Shown here piece by piece: positions 22,325-34,221 of a stretch of 64,000 bases of DNA. How positions within the stretch are numbered: position 1 is the stretch's first letter; each line of letters starts with the position of its first letter. The stretch is from Carposina sasakii (Eukaryota; Arthropoda; Insecta; Lepidoptera; Carposinidae), in NCBI GenBank assembly GCA_014607495.2, contig CP053156.1, forward strand, positions 2,108,001 through 2,172,000, given 5' to 3'. The position numbers and the translations under genes are program-made. The notes below the pieces were generated by a model. The model was not told where the DNA came from. It ran no database searches and saw only the letters and a program-made list of their open reading frames with translations.

Positions 22325-25300
22325 CTGTAATGTAGAGAAAATTTTAATTACTATACATAGTTATACAGGCTGTAACATAAGGGAAGCGAAATACTATAGA
22401 AATAGCCCACTATAAAGAGCCTATGCTTAGTCGGCTCTTACGATATGCGCGGAAGGAGATGCAGCTGATGTATTCTGGTGAAGCCACACATCAGCAGCAT
22501 ATACAATGTGATTTTGGTCGTCAACGTTCCCGAAAATTACGGAATCTCCTCATCATCACGATCATTTTTCTCCATGGAAGCATACCTGGGAAGTGTCTGG
22601 TTTCCAAAATATTAGGGTCCAAAGTTGAGTAAATAGACTGCGTTTTTCTGCATAAATGCACATAGACGCGCGTAGCAGGATTTTTTCACGAAAAATAATT
22701 AATATCTGACTATAAAAAAACTAACATAAACACTAGACACTATAAATTTCGCACGATCACGGAATTTAAAAAACCCAGCATTTTTTTGGCATAAACTTAC
22801 TTTATTTCATGTATAGAGTACGCACCCTTCGTTAAAGGTGGCCACAAAAAAACACCCTGAATATTAACAGTGTTAGTGTATGATAAATTGCAATACTGTA
22901 ACGACCTATGATTTTTCTTACAACTAAAAACATATTTTTTCACTATTATTTTTGAATAAATATTTCTCATTGCTAAAGTTCATCCTTCTACAAATTTCGC
23001 AGCAGCTCGCAAATCTCAACTAAGAACTCTGACAGATAGTAAAAAAATTGAAATAGAAATAAGCATGTGCAAAGAAAATTTATACGGAGAAATAAGTTAG
23101 ATGTCAACTTTATCCTCGGGTGAACTCTGAAAGTCACAGCAAAGTAGATAAGCTATACGATTAGAATGTCTAGTCACATAGTCTGGTAAGTATTAAAAAA
23201 AAATCTATAAAAATATCTAGTATTAAAAGTCGTTTTGAAGCGAAAATGAGATTAATTTCCATTAGACTGCCCTGCAAGGTAACGAAAGCGGTAAGTACTA
23301 TAATCAATCAAAAAGCAATGAAAATATTCCTAATAAAATAATAAGGGTGCATAGACAATGTAACATCGTTTAGAATCGATACGTTTGTTGCTGCAGTTGC
23401 GGTTGGAACTTGTCACGTGACTAGACTAACGAGCGAGAATAAAAGCTTTCTATTGAATCAAACATGTCACTTTGTCTACCATGACAACAGGATATGAAAA
23501 TTCAATGTGGTTCAAATAGTCTAGATGATCTTCATGACTTTGTGAATTATATAATACTCGTACATGACGTAGAAATAACTGCTCATCTTGACGGCCAATT
23601 GGTCAAGTTAATAATGGCCCTACCTGCGACGCCATAGGTCCTGCCTGGGTTCGAATCCCGGTAAGTGCAAACATTGATATGATGAGTATAGATATTTGTT
23701 TTCGAGTCATGGATATTTCTATACTTATCTATGTATCTATAAACCGTTGCTTAGTACTCACGACACAAGACCTTAGGGATCTAAGTGTGGGACTAGGTCA
23801 ATATGTTGTGAAGTGAGTGAATATTTATTTGTTATTTATTATCATTTATCTTGTACTTACAATGCATCCCGAAGTAAGTATGTCGAAAGACACGGCACAA
23901 GTGTGAATGGGCAGAATATTAGGGTAGCCGGGAATGCTGTTGTATAAATAGGTGCACAGATTCCTGTTGTACACGTACTTTGTGGCAAACCTCTGTTGTG
24001 TGCTAGCCTGCAAATGAGAAAAGTGTAAATTTAGCAACAAAAATTAATGTATACGGCCGCCCGATATTCTGAGAGTGGGATTTACTATCCGTGTTCAAAA
24101 CGGCTAGGCGGCTAGAGCCATTTTCTTTGCTGTTTTGGCAAACATATATTATTATGGCGTCATAATACCATACAGTATCAAGTTCAAAGAAATATCTTAT
24201 TTCGTATACCCATACCTTATAAATCGATATAACCGGACAAAAATTTTATAGATATTTAAAAAAAAATATTAATCCATCTTAAATGTAATTTATAAGTAGG
24301 TAGGTATATCGTTTTTAGATTCTACTTACTAGACTAGTAGCATTGGTGCCACCCCATCCAACAACGGTGCAGAGAGTGAAGTCATTTGGAGCCCAGTTAC
24401 TTGAAGGTAGGCTGATTGGGGTTACCGTTGTGTTCAAGTATGGTGTTGTTAGCTGTAAATAAGATAGAGTTCTCAGAGTTCTGGAAAATATGTTAATATA
24501 TATATATTAGGGTCTTGATGTTTTGTAGGCGATGGGCTGACCACCTGTCACTACAAACCGAACTTGTACATCTCAACTATACCCTCAAAATTGGTCAGAA
24601 GTGGCACCATGTTCTATCGGCCCTTGGTGCTCTGCCTACCCTGTAAGGGATAAAGGCGTGATTATATGTATTTCTGCATGTATATTTTTAAACTACTGGA
24701 ATAATAATAATGAACCAAGGTAGTTAGTCCCCAATGTAATAATTTTTATCCCGGGAAACGATATCATGTTGTCGACGGTATTTGTTTATTTTTACTTGCG
24801 AAAAAATTCTTTAAACTTCTCGACATAAATTCTTGTAAAATAAATGTACTTAATAAAAGTCCATTTACGTAGATACCATTGTGATTACTTTTTAACTGTA
24901 AGTAAAGTGCTATCTCACATTTTGTTTTACATTCAAAAGAGTCTGCATCTTCATTATCATATTCAAATGTCTAAGTTATGGATGACGTTAAACTAGAAGC
25001 AAGTGTTGTTTATTCAAGCTTAAGCCTGCTCCAAATCTAGACCATTCTGGAATGTCTTTTGAATAATAAAACGAACATCGTCTCGTACTATTTTGATATT
25101 CTACATATCAGACGTGATTTACAGCCAATTTCCATAATTGATCTTGAGAGATTTTTTTTCGTATTATCTCAGATTTAATCTTTTCAATCATTTTCAAACA
25201 AAAATTCAAATTAGGAATTTAAAAAGCGAGATTTTTGTGATCTTTCGTATTGAAATTGGCGGTTAATGAATGAATAAACGTTCTTTTTAAAATAAGATGT

Positions 25301-28300
25301 CATCCTTCCTGTTGGAACCACTTTTGATTTAACCAGTATAAGTTACACAAAAATGTTTATGATTTTTATCTTATGATTAGAATTTTATAGACATTTAATA
25401 GACTTTTAGAAGCATGACATAAAATAGGTTTTAAGGTCAATTGTTCAGCTTAATAGTAATATAGGTACCAAAACCTATGATTATTCGGCGTTTTTAAACG
25501 CTACTAAGTTTAACTGACCTTAAGAAGGGTAATTACATGGTTTTTATTAAAACATAATAAATTAAGTAATCAGATTAGTTAATCGAAGTAGGTACCTTTT
25601 CTTTTTTCTTGGTAAATTACATATTATATAGCCAAATGTTTGCTTCAAATTGATTAACTATTTCAGATATTGTTAATCCTTAGCTTATATTTTTATCCAC
25701 ACGACAGATCAAATTGATAAATGTTGTATGATATTTAATTTTTATAAATATATTATATTATTCATATTATGTACCTATTCACTTTGCTCATAATGTGAAG
25801 GGCTAATCCTCGTCATGAATACAATCATGAGGCAGGCGAAATCAGTACAATTAGTTAATATAGTTCCTACGTAAAAATACTATAATGTCACAGACGTTTT
25901 AAACTAATAGCAAGTTTAACTAGTGATGAAATAACTACCACTTTATTAAGCATAGTTTAAGAGCCAATTGCAATTAATGATCTTAAGAGATTTTTGGAAA
26001 ATTTGTCAGATAGGCTCGAGCAGACCGGATGCGTGTGCGTGCACGTAAACGTAGACGTGCACGTACCGCTGAGTTGTAAAGTATGGAACTGTATGAGACA
26101 GGCCACAGCGGATGCGTATGCGTAGATGTAAGCATAGACGTCAAGCGGCGACAGTTCCATACATTAAACTGAGAGGTACGTGTACGTCTACGCTTACGTG
26201 CACGCATACGCATCCGGTGTACTCGAGCCTTTAATCTGCAATTGTTTTCATACAAAATATTAAATCTGGAAACAAAAAATCTGAGAGTTATTTTGAGATC
26301 TGATTGTAACCTCATCTGTTACCAAAATACGAATATTGATTATAGTATAGATGATGATATTATCATCATTAGATGCCTATTCTAATAAAAAAAGAATCTC
26401 AATATAAATTTGGAATTTATAAATTTCAAAACAATTGAAGATATGCAAAAAGTCTCATAATCGGTTAATGAAATTGACTGTATAGAACAAATAGGTACTT
26501 ACCGTAATCACAGCAATGTCGTTGATGTTGGATATAACATTTATTTCGGGGTGGATATTGATGGCCGAGATATTGCGAACCCTTTCGGCTACCGTATCAG
26601 CCGTCAATAGGGCAGATCCAGCAAATATTCGGTACTGCGATGGTGTTATTTGTTGAATACTGAAAATAAATAGCAATATAATAATGAGGGACATAAGAAA
26701 TAATAATTTACACAGGTAAAATACTTTTTATACCTTTATGAAGCATATTCATTCGTACAGGCTTGCGACAGGGATCAAACTTAAGCCGTATTCGACTGGG
26801 GACTGTTGCAATGTCTAGTAAATGGTATCTTAGCCGCGTGGTGCAGGCAGAGTAGAGTTTGTACCACCCCTGCCTGCCCGTGGGTATCGTATGAGGCGAT
26901 TAAGGGTTTCCGGAAAGTGGGCAACAGCGCCTCCCGTACTGACAACATAGTCCGAATATCACACTGCGGTCACCAACCCGCCTGCCCAGCGTGGTGACTA
27001 TGGGCAAAACCCCCCTGTGGCAGTAGCCTTGTGGCGTGCCCTGGTGGAGGCCTACGTCCAGCAGTGGACTACAATAGGCTGAAGAAGAAGATGAAGATGG
27101 TACTCACCCATTAGCGGTGACTTCTAAAACACAGCTTCCAGCAGTGATAGCGTGCTGGTACGTGATGAGAGCACCGCCACAGCGGTGACCTCTGGTAGTA
27201 AGCGCTATTTGAGATAATTGCTGCAGTGATACCTGCGAAAGAGTAATAAGAAATGTTTAGAAGAGTAAAATAAGATTGTTTTTAACAGCGGTGTTTTGCA
27301 AATGTTTGGGCCGCATAGTCACGCACGGGCCAAGGGGATTGACGATCGATTGCCACAGTTGGTAGTGACGCTGCTGGCTGCGGCGCCATAGGTCCTGGGT
27401 TCGACTCTGACTACCGGTAGGTTTAAATGTTAGTATCCGAGTCATGGTGTTTCTATACTCATCTTTATACTTATTTATATACCGTTGCTTAATACTCACG
27501 GCACATGACCTTAGGAAAGGTGTGGGACTATGTTAATGTGTTGTAAAGTTTTTGGATTATAATATTATTGTTCTCTGCGAAGACGCGACGATGAGCCTGT
27601 AACTAGACACTAATCTTTTACGTGTGGCCCTGCCATGTTGAGTGTCTGTGGGATTTCTTCTGGCACTTCTGGTGCTCCCTTTTGGGATGATAGCCGTGTA
27701 CAGTCTTAATATGAAAAAAGTTGCGAAAGATAAATATCACATACTTAGAACATTGACTGATGATTAGGCTTCTGTTATTTTATCTGAAGTGTATGTACCT
27801 ATCTATCTTCTATCACTTCATTCTTTGATGAGTTTGATTTTAAATCATTATCAGTCTTGTGAAAATACAAATAGCTGTAGAAATCGAATAGGTATGAGAA
27901 AATAAATAAAAGAAAAATTAACCAAGTGCGAGTTAAACTCGCGTAAAGAGGGTTCCGTGCAATATCAAGAATTTTCATGCAATTTACAAGCAGGTAATTA
28001 AACTATTATTTGTATTTTTTTTACTTTTTGGCTTATTAATCTGGAATATCAGGCATAGTAAATTTTCGTTTACTTTATTTTATAATAACTATTTATTTTA
28101 CCGCTATAATATAATAAGCCCTTTAATTATGTGTATGATACACTACGGTTTGATAAACTATTGTTCATTTACTAATTTTTCCGACAAAAATATTAAATAT
28201 TTCACCTTCTTTGGTCCAGTAGTTTTGAAGCAAATGACTATAACACGGACGGATAGACAGGCAGACAGACGCGAACACGAGATTCTACAAGGGTTCCGTT

Positions 28301-30022
28301 ATTTATTTTTGTACGGAACCCTAAAAATTTATCTATTTACAGAATTTGGTTCAAGGTATTTGTGATAGATAGATAACCTATCAATACTCTGCCATTAAAA
28401 TGATAATAAATATAATTAACTTTCCTTATTATATTCAATTGTAGATCACCTGCACTTGGCCACGGCTTAGGAGTTACCTTTGAAGGACTTACCGTTTCAC
28501 CCAGCGACGTTTCATGATTACTTAAGCTTTGCAATTTTGCTGTCAAATTGCAGTTGAATTGCAGTCCTTGTGTCTTTACCCTTAGCCACTCTTTAGTAAA
28601 GATTTTAAAATGTTACTTAATTTTGTCAAAATTAGGAATTACTGACATAGCTAATATACGTAGTAAAATGTTGAGAATATAGGTAATTGGTTAAAGGTAC
28701 TCTAAAGACTATTCAACAACAATTTCATTACATACATAATTATGGATAATTCAAGGATATTTATTTGTTTAATACTTAATAACAAAGAATTATTATTAAC
28801 AGTAACAAGTGGCTAGGCAGAGTTAGATTAGTTACCTAATTATATTTGTGTTTAGATAAATAAGCCGGATAAGATTAAAACGTATTTCCGGGATATGTGA
28901 ACAAGCATATAATATCGATAAAATTTATCGATAGATATAATATTATAATGTATTTTATTATGATGGTGAAAGATGACGTGCAATTTTTAAAATAGAGAAC
29001 ACTTTATCTTTTATAAAAACTATATTCATTTCTAGAAGTAAATATAATTTTGCAATGCACATTACCATAAAAGATTATTTTTACGAAGTCACACCTTGTG
29101 AAAAGATTTTTTTTTTGCGAAACCTAAACAGAAATATTACACAAAATTCCCAAAACGGCGAGTTCATTTTCACATAAAAGTAAAATAAACACATCCAGAA
29201 TATGGCCTTATTTGCTACTTAGTAAAATCTACACTGATTTTCCAAACTTAATGATGGTTATAAAATAAAAATTGCATACCACATATGGAAATTGTCCTTC
29301 GGTAGAGAGTTCTCCTCCGACAATCCTATTTGCGATGTCACTGTTTGCCGCTACTGTTTCGGCATCGGCAAGCGCTAAACCGATTACGATCGAACCAACT
29401 GAAATAAAACCGGTTATTCGTATGTTGCTCTCGTAGGCTAGGAGATATAAATATATAATCCTGGGGCTAGATGAGGTAATATTTATGTCTCATCGAAGTT
29501 CGACATCGTAACATTTTCTCCAATGGGAATTGAATATTGGACCTTTGGGCTCATGGTAACAAAAGCTCATTTCATCTAACTCATGACTCAACTAGTTTGA
29601 AAATTTGCGGATGAGGAATGTTGACTTGGAGTCCAGAAAATATTATGAAAAGCTCACCATCCCACTATTAATACGACTAGGTGTCCTTTCTGACATGGTT
29701 AGATACAAAAATTAAATTTCAGTCATCTCTTGGTCTATTATGAGAACTGTGGATTTGATTGTATGTAAAATATTTGATTATTTTTAAATTTAATATAAAG
29801 AATGCATGCAATGTTTATAATTTAAAATAGAAAACTAATTTGTATTCCCACTGGGCGGGACACAGATGTCCCAATTTAATGTATTATGTTAGAACTATTC
29901 TAAACAACTGTGATCCACAAACAAATAAATTTGAATTTGGTATTATTAAAATTTAATTCATAATAATAAACGAAATACTTACAATAGAAAGCAACTGTTA
30001 AGCAATTTAAAATTCGAGACAT
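22112..30022 (-). CDS. Secreted, GPI-tailed serine protease homologue (catalytically dead)
   Basis: Seven coding exons on the minus strand: 29983-30022, 29280-29398, 27108-27232, 26503-26659, 24330-24452, 23861-24007, 22112-22324. All junctions are GT-AG and phases agree, giving 307 residues. It has a hydrophobic signal peptide (about 1-23), a propeptide ending RIVGG (cleavage after Arg38), then an S1 (chymotrypsin-fold) domain. All four family disulfides can be assigned: 71-87, 206-225, 175-246, 236-260. The usual TAAHC box reads TAGSC, so the catalytic His is Ser86. NDIAV keeps the catalytic Asp142. The usual GDSGGP box reads NDEGNP, so the nucleophile is Glu240. It cannot act as a normal serine protease. 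The last 18 or so residues (from PGLLLLTVLS) are hydrophobic with no charged tail, after small residues (SGA), as in GPI-anchored proteins. A role as a surface or secreted binding or regulatory homologue is inferred. Confidence 0.92.
22427..22498 (+). repeat. Short copy of the GATGCAGCTGATG repeat, intron 6
   Basis: CGGCTCTTACGATATGCGC, GGAGATGCAGCTGATGTATT and CACATCAGCA match the family copies at 33361 and 47614. It lies in intron 6 of the protease homologue, just beyond exon 7 in genomic order. Confidence 0.6.
23580..23850 (+). mobile_element. tRNA-derived SINE in intron 6
   Basis: Blocks TGACGGCCAATTGGTCAAG, GGTTCGAATCCCGG (B-box-like), TTTTCGAGTCATGGATATTT, ACCGTTGCTTAGTACTCACG and GGGACTAGGTCAATATG are shared with 27310-27565 and 7737-7935. 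A T/A-rich tail ends about ten bases from the exon 6 donor. It is antisense to the gene. Confidence 0.75.
23861..24007 (-). CDS. Protease homologue exon 6
   Basis: Residues 189-237, ending SFDILTSGCI. Position 189 of the chymotrypsin numbering (floor of the specificity pocket) would be Ser, as in chymotrypsins rather than Asp as in trypsins. A SINE lies directly beyond the donor. Confidence 0.92.
24330..24452 (-). CDS. Protease homologue exon 5
   Basis: Residues 148-188, with TPISLPSSNWAPNDFTLCTV and VGWGGTNATS, the VxGWG block of the S1 fold. Phase 0 at both ends. Confidence 0.92.
24513..24670 (+). mobile_element. LINE 3'-end remnant in intron 4
   Basis: Nearly the same 160 bp occurs at 52725-52890: GTTTTGTAGGCGATGGGCTG, CACCTGTCACTAC, CCCTCAAAATTGGTCAGAAG, CGGCCCTTGGTGCTCTGCC, TAAGGGATAAAGGCGTG, then a TATG-rich tail. 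The ending resembles other LINE tails in this window (for example near 44600). Confidence 0.7.
26010..26228. mobile_element. Palindromic MITE, GCTCGAGC family, copy 2, intron 4
   Basis: Ends AGGCTCGAGCAGACCGGATG and, inverted, AGGCTCGAGTACACCGGATG. The interior has paired CGTGCACGTA and CGTCTACGCTTACG blocks. It sits inside intron 4 of the protease homologue. Confidence 0.8.
26503..26659 (-). CDS. Protease homologue exon 4
   Basis: Residues 95-147, with IFAGSALL, INIHPEIN and NINDIAVIT. Asp142 matches the catalytic Asp. Acceptor TTTCAG, donor GTAAGT. Confidence 0.92.
26830..27096 (+). mobile_element. LINE 3' end inserted beside exon 3
   Basis: The plus strand carries GCGTGGTGCAGGCAGAG, GGTATCGTATGAGGCGATTA, ACTGCGGTCACCAACCCGCC, CCTGGTGGAGGCCTACGTCC and AGCAGTGGACTACAATAGGC, then a GAAGAAGATGAAGATG simple tail. 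Frames here retain scraps of a LINE C-terminus (NSASRTDN). The tail stops 11 bases from the exon 3 boundary. Confidence 0.75.
27108..27232 (-). CDS. Protease homologue exon 3
   Basis: Residues 54-94 plus two bases. It holds HRCGGALITYQHAITAGSC, where Ser86 sits in place of the catalytic His; both cysteines of that disulfide remain. Acceptor TCGCAG, donor GTGAGT. Confidence 0.92.
27310..27565 (+). mobile_element. tRNA-derived SINE in intron 2
   Basis: Second copy of the family at 23580-23850: GTTGGTAGTGACGCTGC, CCATAGGTCCTGGGTTCGA, TATCCGAGTCATGGTGTTTC, ACCGTTGCTTAATACTCACG, GGGACTATGTTAATGTG. Confidence 0.75.
27918..28327 (+). mobile_element. Interspersed repeat in intron 2
   Basis: It begins AACCAAGTGCGAGTTAAACT and GAGGGTTCCGTGC and ends with ACGGACGGATAGACAGGCAG, ACGCGAACACGAG, AAGGGTTCCGTTATTTAT and GTACGGAACCCTAAAAA. 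This start and end pair is, to my knowledge, a very common lepidopteran repeat. No coding frame of note. Confidence 0.65.
29280..29398 (-). CDS. Protease homologue exon 2
   Basis: Residues 14-53: the rest of the signal peptide (GSIVIGLALADA), a short propeptide and the activation site NRIVGGELS, ending QFPYV. Acceptor TTTCAG, donor GTATGC. Confidence 0.9.
29983..30022 (-). CDS. Protease homologue exon 1
   Basis: Residues 1-13 (MSRILNCLTVAFY) plus one base. It starts the signal peptide. The ATG follows AACAATAAAA, an A-rich context usual for insect starts. Donor T|GTAAGT. Confidence 0.85.
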
Positions 30023-30096
30023 TTTTATTGTTTTACCAAAATTCAGATCACAAAAATTTATTAAAAACGGTCTTTGTACTTCACTTAATAACTTTG

Positions 30097-30130
30097 AACT
30101 GGCGTTTGAGGAGTATAATATTTATTATAA
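30097..30130 (-). promoter_or_regulatory. Candidate core promoter of the protease homologue
   Basis: On the minus strand TATAATAAA begins at 30129 and CCAGTT places an initiator-like A at 30100, a spacing of 29 bases. The implied 5' untranslated leader is about 78 bases. Confidence 0.45.
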
Positions 30131-32355
30131 AATCCAAGTCCATGAGTTAATACTAGGTGATATGATAAGATATAAGATTGTTAGAAAGAATTCCTGATAA
30201 CTTTGACTCAGGTATTGATTGATGATCAGGTACTTGATAACTCATACACAGGATTTACCTTCAAGTACACATTCCGGTTATTGAGTTTATCAAAAGGTGT
30301 GCTATATCTTAGAGAAAGTCTATGAAGCTTTTATTAACTTTTTAACTCAAGAAAAAAGCATTGCCAAGCAACTAGTAACATTATGAAATGTTCAGGAAGA
30401 CAATTTTTCAAGACTAAGTAGTAGAGTCTGTTTATTTATGAATATCTTGATAATATGCCATTAAATTAGTTATTCAATTATCATGAAATAATCAGGATAA
30501 TCAACACTTTGAAGTTTGAACTTAATTAGCTTCTAAACTACACATAAAAGGTATGTACGTTAGAAAGTGGGTACATTGTTAAAATTGCCTTCAGTTGCGC
30601 AATAAATAATGGCCGTTTTAAAGCTTAACGATGTGTATTAATGAATCGTTGTCACTTTGGATATCTGACAATTAATCCTGCCACTTTAATTATTCAAGTT
30701 AAATTGGGCGGTGAATAGCAAATTTAAACATTCGTAGTCCATAATGATGACTATGGAAATGGGTATGGCAACAACCAAATGCAGGTAATATGTTACTTCA
30801 TTTCATGAGCAATGTAAATATAAATACAAGAACTTATTACACAAAATTTTGAATAATTGCAATAATGTTACGAAATCATGGGCGTGTCGTGATGTGTCAT
30901 ATGTATTGAAAATCTATTTTTAGAGCTAGGTCATTTATTTGTTTATTTGAGATAGTGGATATTTAGTATAGCCGTGAAGATAAGGGGCCAATTAATACGA
31001 AATTACTAAACTAATAAAAAAAAATCAATAAACCAAACATTCCGGATAATGACAGCCCAAATAGAAACATAATATTGTAAACAAATCGCATTTAAATTCT
31101 CTATTCACGAGACATGTGAGGTTCATTCACAGGGTGTTTTCATTTCAGCGCTCTTACCTCTCTCGGATTGTTTACGAACGCAGCTTAGCATTTAATTCTA
31201 GTTAATGAGAATGTTAATGTTACAACCCCGTCACGTTTGATAAATAAACATGCTCGTAAATAAGGGACTTGATTGCTACATAGAATCATACAGGTAAGTA
31301 TGAGTGGAAATTTTGGGTATCTTAGCTACTACACCCGAGGGTTGGCGTCACGCAGGCAGGCGGCCGTAAAACCAATGTCAAATCTTTCAAAAGAAAGAAT
31401 TGCGCCAACTCTATACATAATGGGATAAGGGCAGGTAGGTGATGATGTCTTATAAGTGGAAATAATGCTGAAATGTCTTGAGGTGTATTATCAAACTGCG
31501 ACTTTTAATTGGTGTTGGCTCACCACCAGGTTCTATATGCTCCCCTAGAATCTGTTAACCTAACATCATCATCAGCATTGGCAACTACAGTCATGACGAG
31601 AAATATCCATCGGTTTGAACTTTTAAATACATAGTAACGATTGGTAAAATAATTCATTAAAATACAATCGTCAAATTAACTTTTACAGACGTACCTAACG
31701 AGTCAAACTAGATTTTAGTCTAAATACGTCAAAAATAATATACTACAACTGCTTGTACATATTATTTACCTAAAAATAAGCTTAATTGCTGATCATATAA
31801 TTAGCTCTAAGTAAGGAATTGACAAAGTAATTAATCTCTTGCAGGAAAGCGGTAAATAAAAATGGTCTTATTGTGAAAAAAAAATCGAATAAAATACAGC
31901 TATCAAAACTTTAAAACCACTAAAACTGCGAATGGCCAAAACTTATCTTCGGATAAAACTTCTTTTTCAATAAAAAGACAATTTATCGTTCCTTTACCCG
32001 CCTCCTAGCGCTGTACATTCCTTGCGTACATTCTTTGCGTATCCACATTTGTATGCTGATATAGGATCCCTAATAAAAATAAATGGTTCCTTTCCTGATC
32101 TAAATATTAGGATACAAAGTCATGGGAGGCAAATAGATCTTCTTATGCATATAATGTTGGATATGTTCTTTGTTCCTATTATGATCTTTTATAGCGTAGT
32201 AGTATCATCGTTGTTCTTTATTAACTTTTTTTTGTGATTGATAAGATAAATCCAGGTATTAGTAAACTTGTTCATGTACTGTTGAATGTTTTTGTTTAGT
32301 GTAGTGATAATCACGTACATCTTGACACTCTGTAATGCAAAGCAACATAAGGGAA
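30131..32355. other. Upstream intergenic region of the protease homologue
   Basis: AT-rich, with no gene recognised. A partial SINE at about 31320-31430 (CCCGAGGGTTGGCGTCACGC, AGGCAGGCGGCCGTAAAAC, GGGATAAGGGCAGG) shares its body with the SINE at 9600-9855. Confidence 0.5.
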
Positions 32356-32368
32356 ATGTACTAGATTT

Positions 32369-32590
32369 CACTATGGGTGCGCCCACCACCGGGCCTTACA
32401 CCCTCCACTGACCCTCGGATCTGAGAAAACTCATAACTGCGAAAACAGGTACTTGCACTCACTACAATCGCCACGAGAAACCAGACCCCGAGCACCTAGC
32501 ACGCAAGATAATACATTGCACCATTTCCGAAATCAAAAACTAGATTATTAATCTACATATGTTTCGCCAACAACCGTGGCATCCTCAGGG
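32369..32590 (-). mobile_element. Hammerhead-bearing repeat, copy B, with target duplication
   Basis: 222 bp flanked on both sides by TGTACTAGATTT (32357-32368 and 32591-32602), a clear target-site duplication of 10-12 bp that fixes the element ends. On the minus strand it starts CCCTGAGGATGCC and ends CCCATAGTG. The hammerhead-like core CUGAGGA...GAAA is intact, but the 5' strand of stem I is cut off by the insertion boundary. No open frame. Confidence 0.85.
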
Positions 32591-33360
32591 TGTACTAGAT
32601 TTGACAGCGAGCGTCATCCACACACTAATCACAGTCAAATTACTTGGTATTCGTATTCATGTATTCGCAGTCGCACGTTTTCTGTTAATGTGACGTTGAA
32701 AAGCGTCGAAAAAATGAAAATAGGTTTTTAAGACCTTTTCCGATATAATAAAATGGAAATAAAAAAATACTGGTTCACTACACTTTAGGATTGATTCAAA
32801 ACTTACTGTTTTTTGACAAATCGCCCTATTATGATATGACCCGTCAATAACTTCATGCTTACCTACCATGTACTTTTACTTAATTTCGCGTCACGTGCCA
32901 TAGTTTCTGTTAACTGAAACTATGGTTCAACAATAGGATATAGAAGCGGAGGAGATGTTAGTATGTTATGAATTTCATAAAGTAATCACAGGTTTTTCAA
33001 ATCTGCGATTAAAATTTAACTATGAAAACATCAAGCTACACAAATTATTGGCAGAACCTGTAAAGTTATTCTTAGTTGTTATTGTGAAATACGGCGGGAG
33101 AACGGGGCTGAATGGAGGTGCATTGAGAACGTTGTTCGACGGCTGTAATATACACGAAGGAAGGATTAACAGGAGATTCGATATTTTTAAATCTGCAGCG
33201 TAATGTAGCCGCATACCCAGGCAACGCAGCGGAGTATAGAACAAACATTTGTTAATATACATATATAGGTACACATACACATTGTATGTCCGAAAATGGG
33301 GCTGCCAGAACAGAAGGAACCTAAAGACAAACATCATTATAGTAGAGACAGGCATTAATG

Positions 33361-33470
33361 ATCAGTGACAAGTTGCTAGCTTATCGCCTGAGAGAATTCT
33401 CGAGTTCCTTAGTCGACTCTTACGAGATGTACGAAAGGAGATGCAGCTGATGTATTTAAGTGAAATTGTT
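33361..33470 (+). repeat. Interspersed repeat, GATGCAGCTGATG family
   Basis: CAGTGACAAGTTGCTAGC, TTATCGCCTGAGAGAATT, GAGTTCCTTAGTCGACTC and GGAGATGCAGCTGATGTATT match 47614-47733 closely. Unclassified. Confidence 0.65.
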
Positions 33471-33634
33471 AATATTAACCTAATATGGTTAGTTAGGTTC
33501 AACAACATTTCCATGACTTTCGAATGTGTCATAATTGTGATAAGTCATTTTCCAGACTTGTCATTATAGTTACAATCACCTTCAGCCGTTTCATCCTCAA
33601 ACTATAAAAATAGATTTTTTTAGATTAGTAATAG

Positions 33635-34135
33635 TCGTCGTCGTCAGCCTATTGCAGTCCACTGCTGGACGGCCTCCCCCAGTGTACGCCACATGGCTCG
33701 ATCTCCCGTTTTTTCCATCCAGTCACTACCAGCCGTCCTCCTTAAGTTCTCGGTCCATCTGGCCGGAGGGCGCCCAACGCTACGCTTGCCGAGGCGCGGT
33801 CTCCATTCGAGAACCCGCTTACTCCACCGTCCGCTTCAGTCTGCTACATTTCGAGACTATGTCTGTCACTTTGGTCTTCTGCCGGATAATCTTGATTCGG
33901 ACTTTGTCGATTAGCGAGACCTTTCTATAGCTCTCTGAGTAACATGCAATCGGTGAGCCAGCCCCACCGTCAGGTTCCACGTCTCGGCTCCGTAAGTCAT
34001 GGCTGGTAGAACGCACTGATTGAACACCTTGGTCACGAGGCATTGTGGCAAAGATAACTCAAAGATATGACGCAACTTCCTAAACGCTGCCTACCCAAGC
34101 TGCACTCTTCTGGTGATTTCTCAACTGTAATATTT
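33635..34135 (-). pseudogene. RTE-type LINE, C-terminal RT region and 3' end
   Basis: Minus-strand frames include FNQCVLPAMTYGAETWNLT, VGLAHRLHVTQRAIERS, GRRPK and WTENLRRTAGSDWM, then AVQQWTA. This is the standard C-terminal order of RTE LINE proteins, broken by frameshifts. The 3' tail is a short GACGACGAC-type simple repeat at 33635-33645. Confidence 0.8.
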
Positions 34136-34221
34136 GCCCAAGGTATACATACATTAGTAATGAGAGAGAAGTATTTTCTTGATACAGGCTCATACTATCA
34201 TTAAAAGCATTTCGATTTAGT

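Noticed and set aside
25983..26315. 110-codon Arg-rich minus-strand open frame
   Set aside because: It lies across a palindromic MITE; the Arg-rich protein is a by-product of its CpG-rich inverted repeats.
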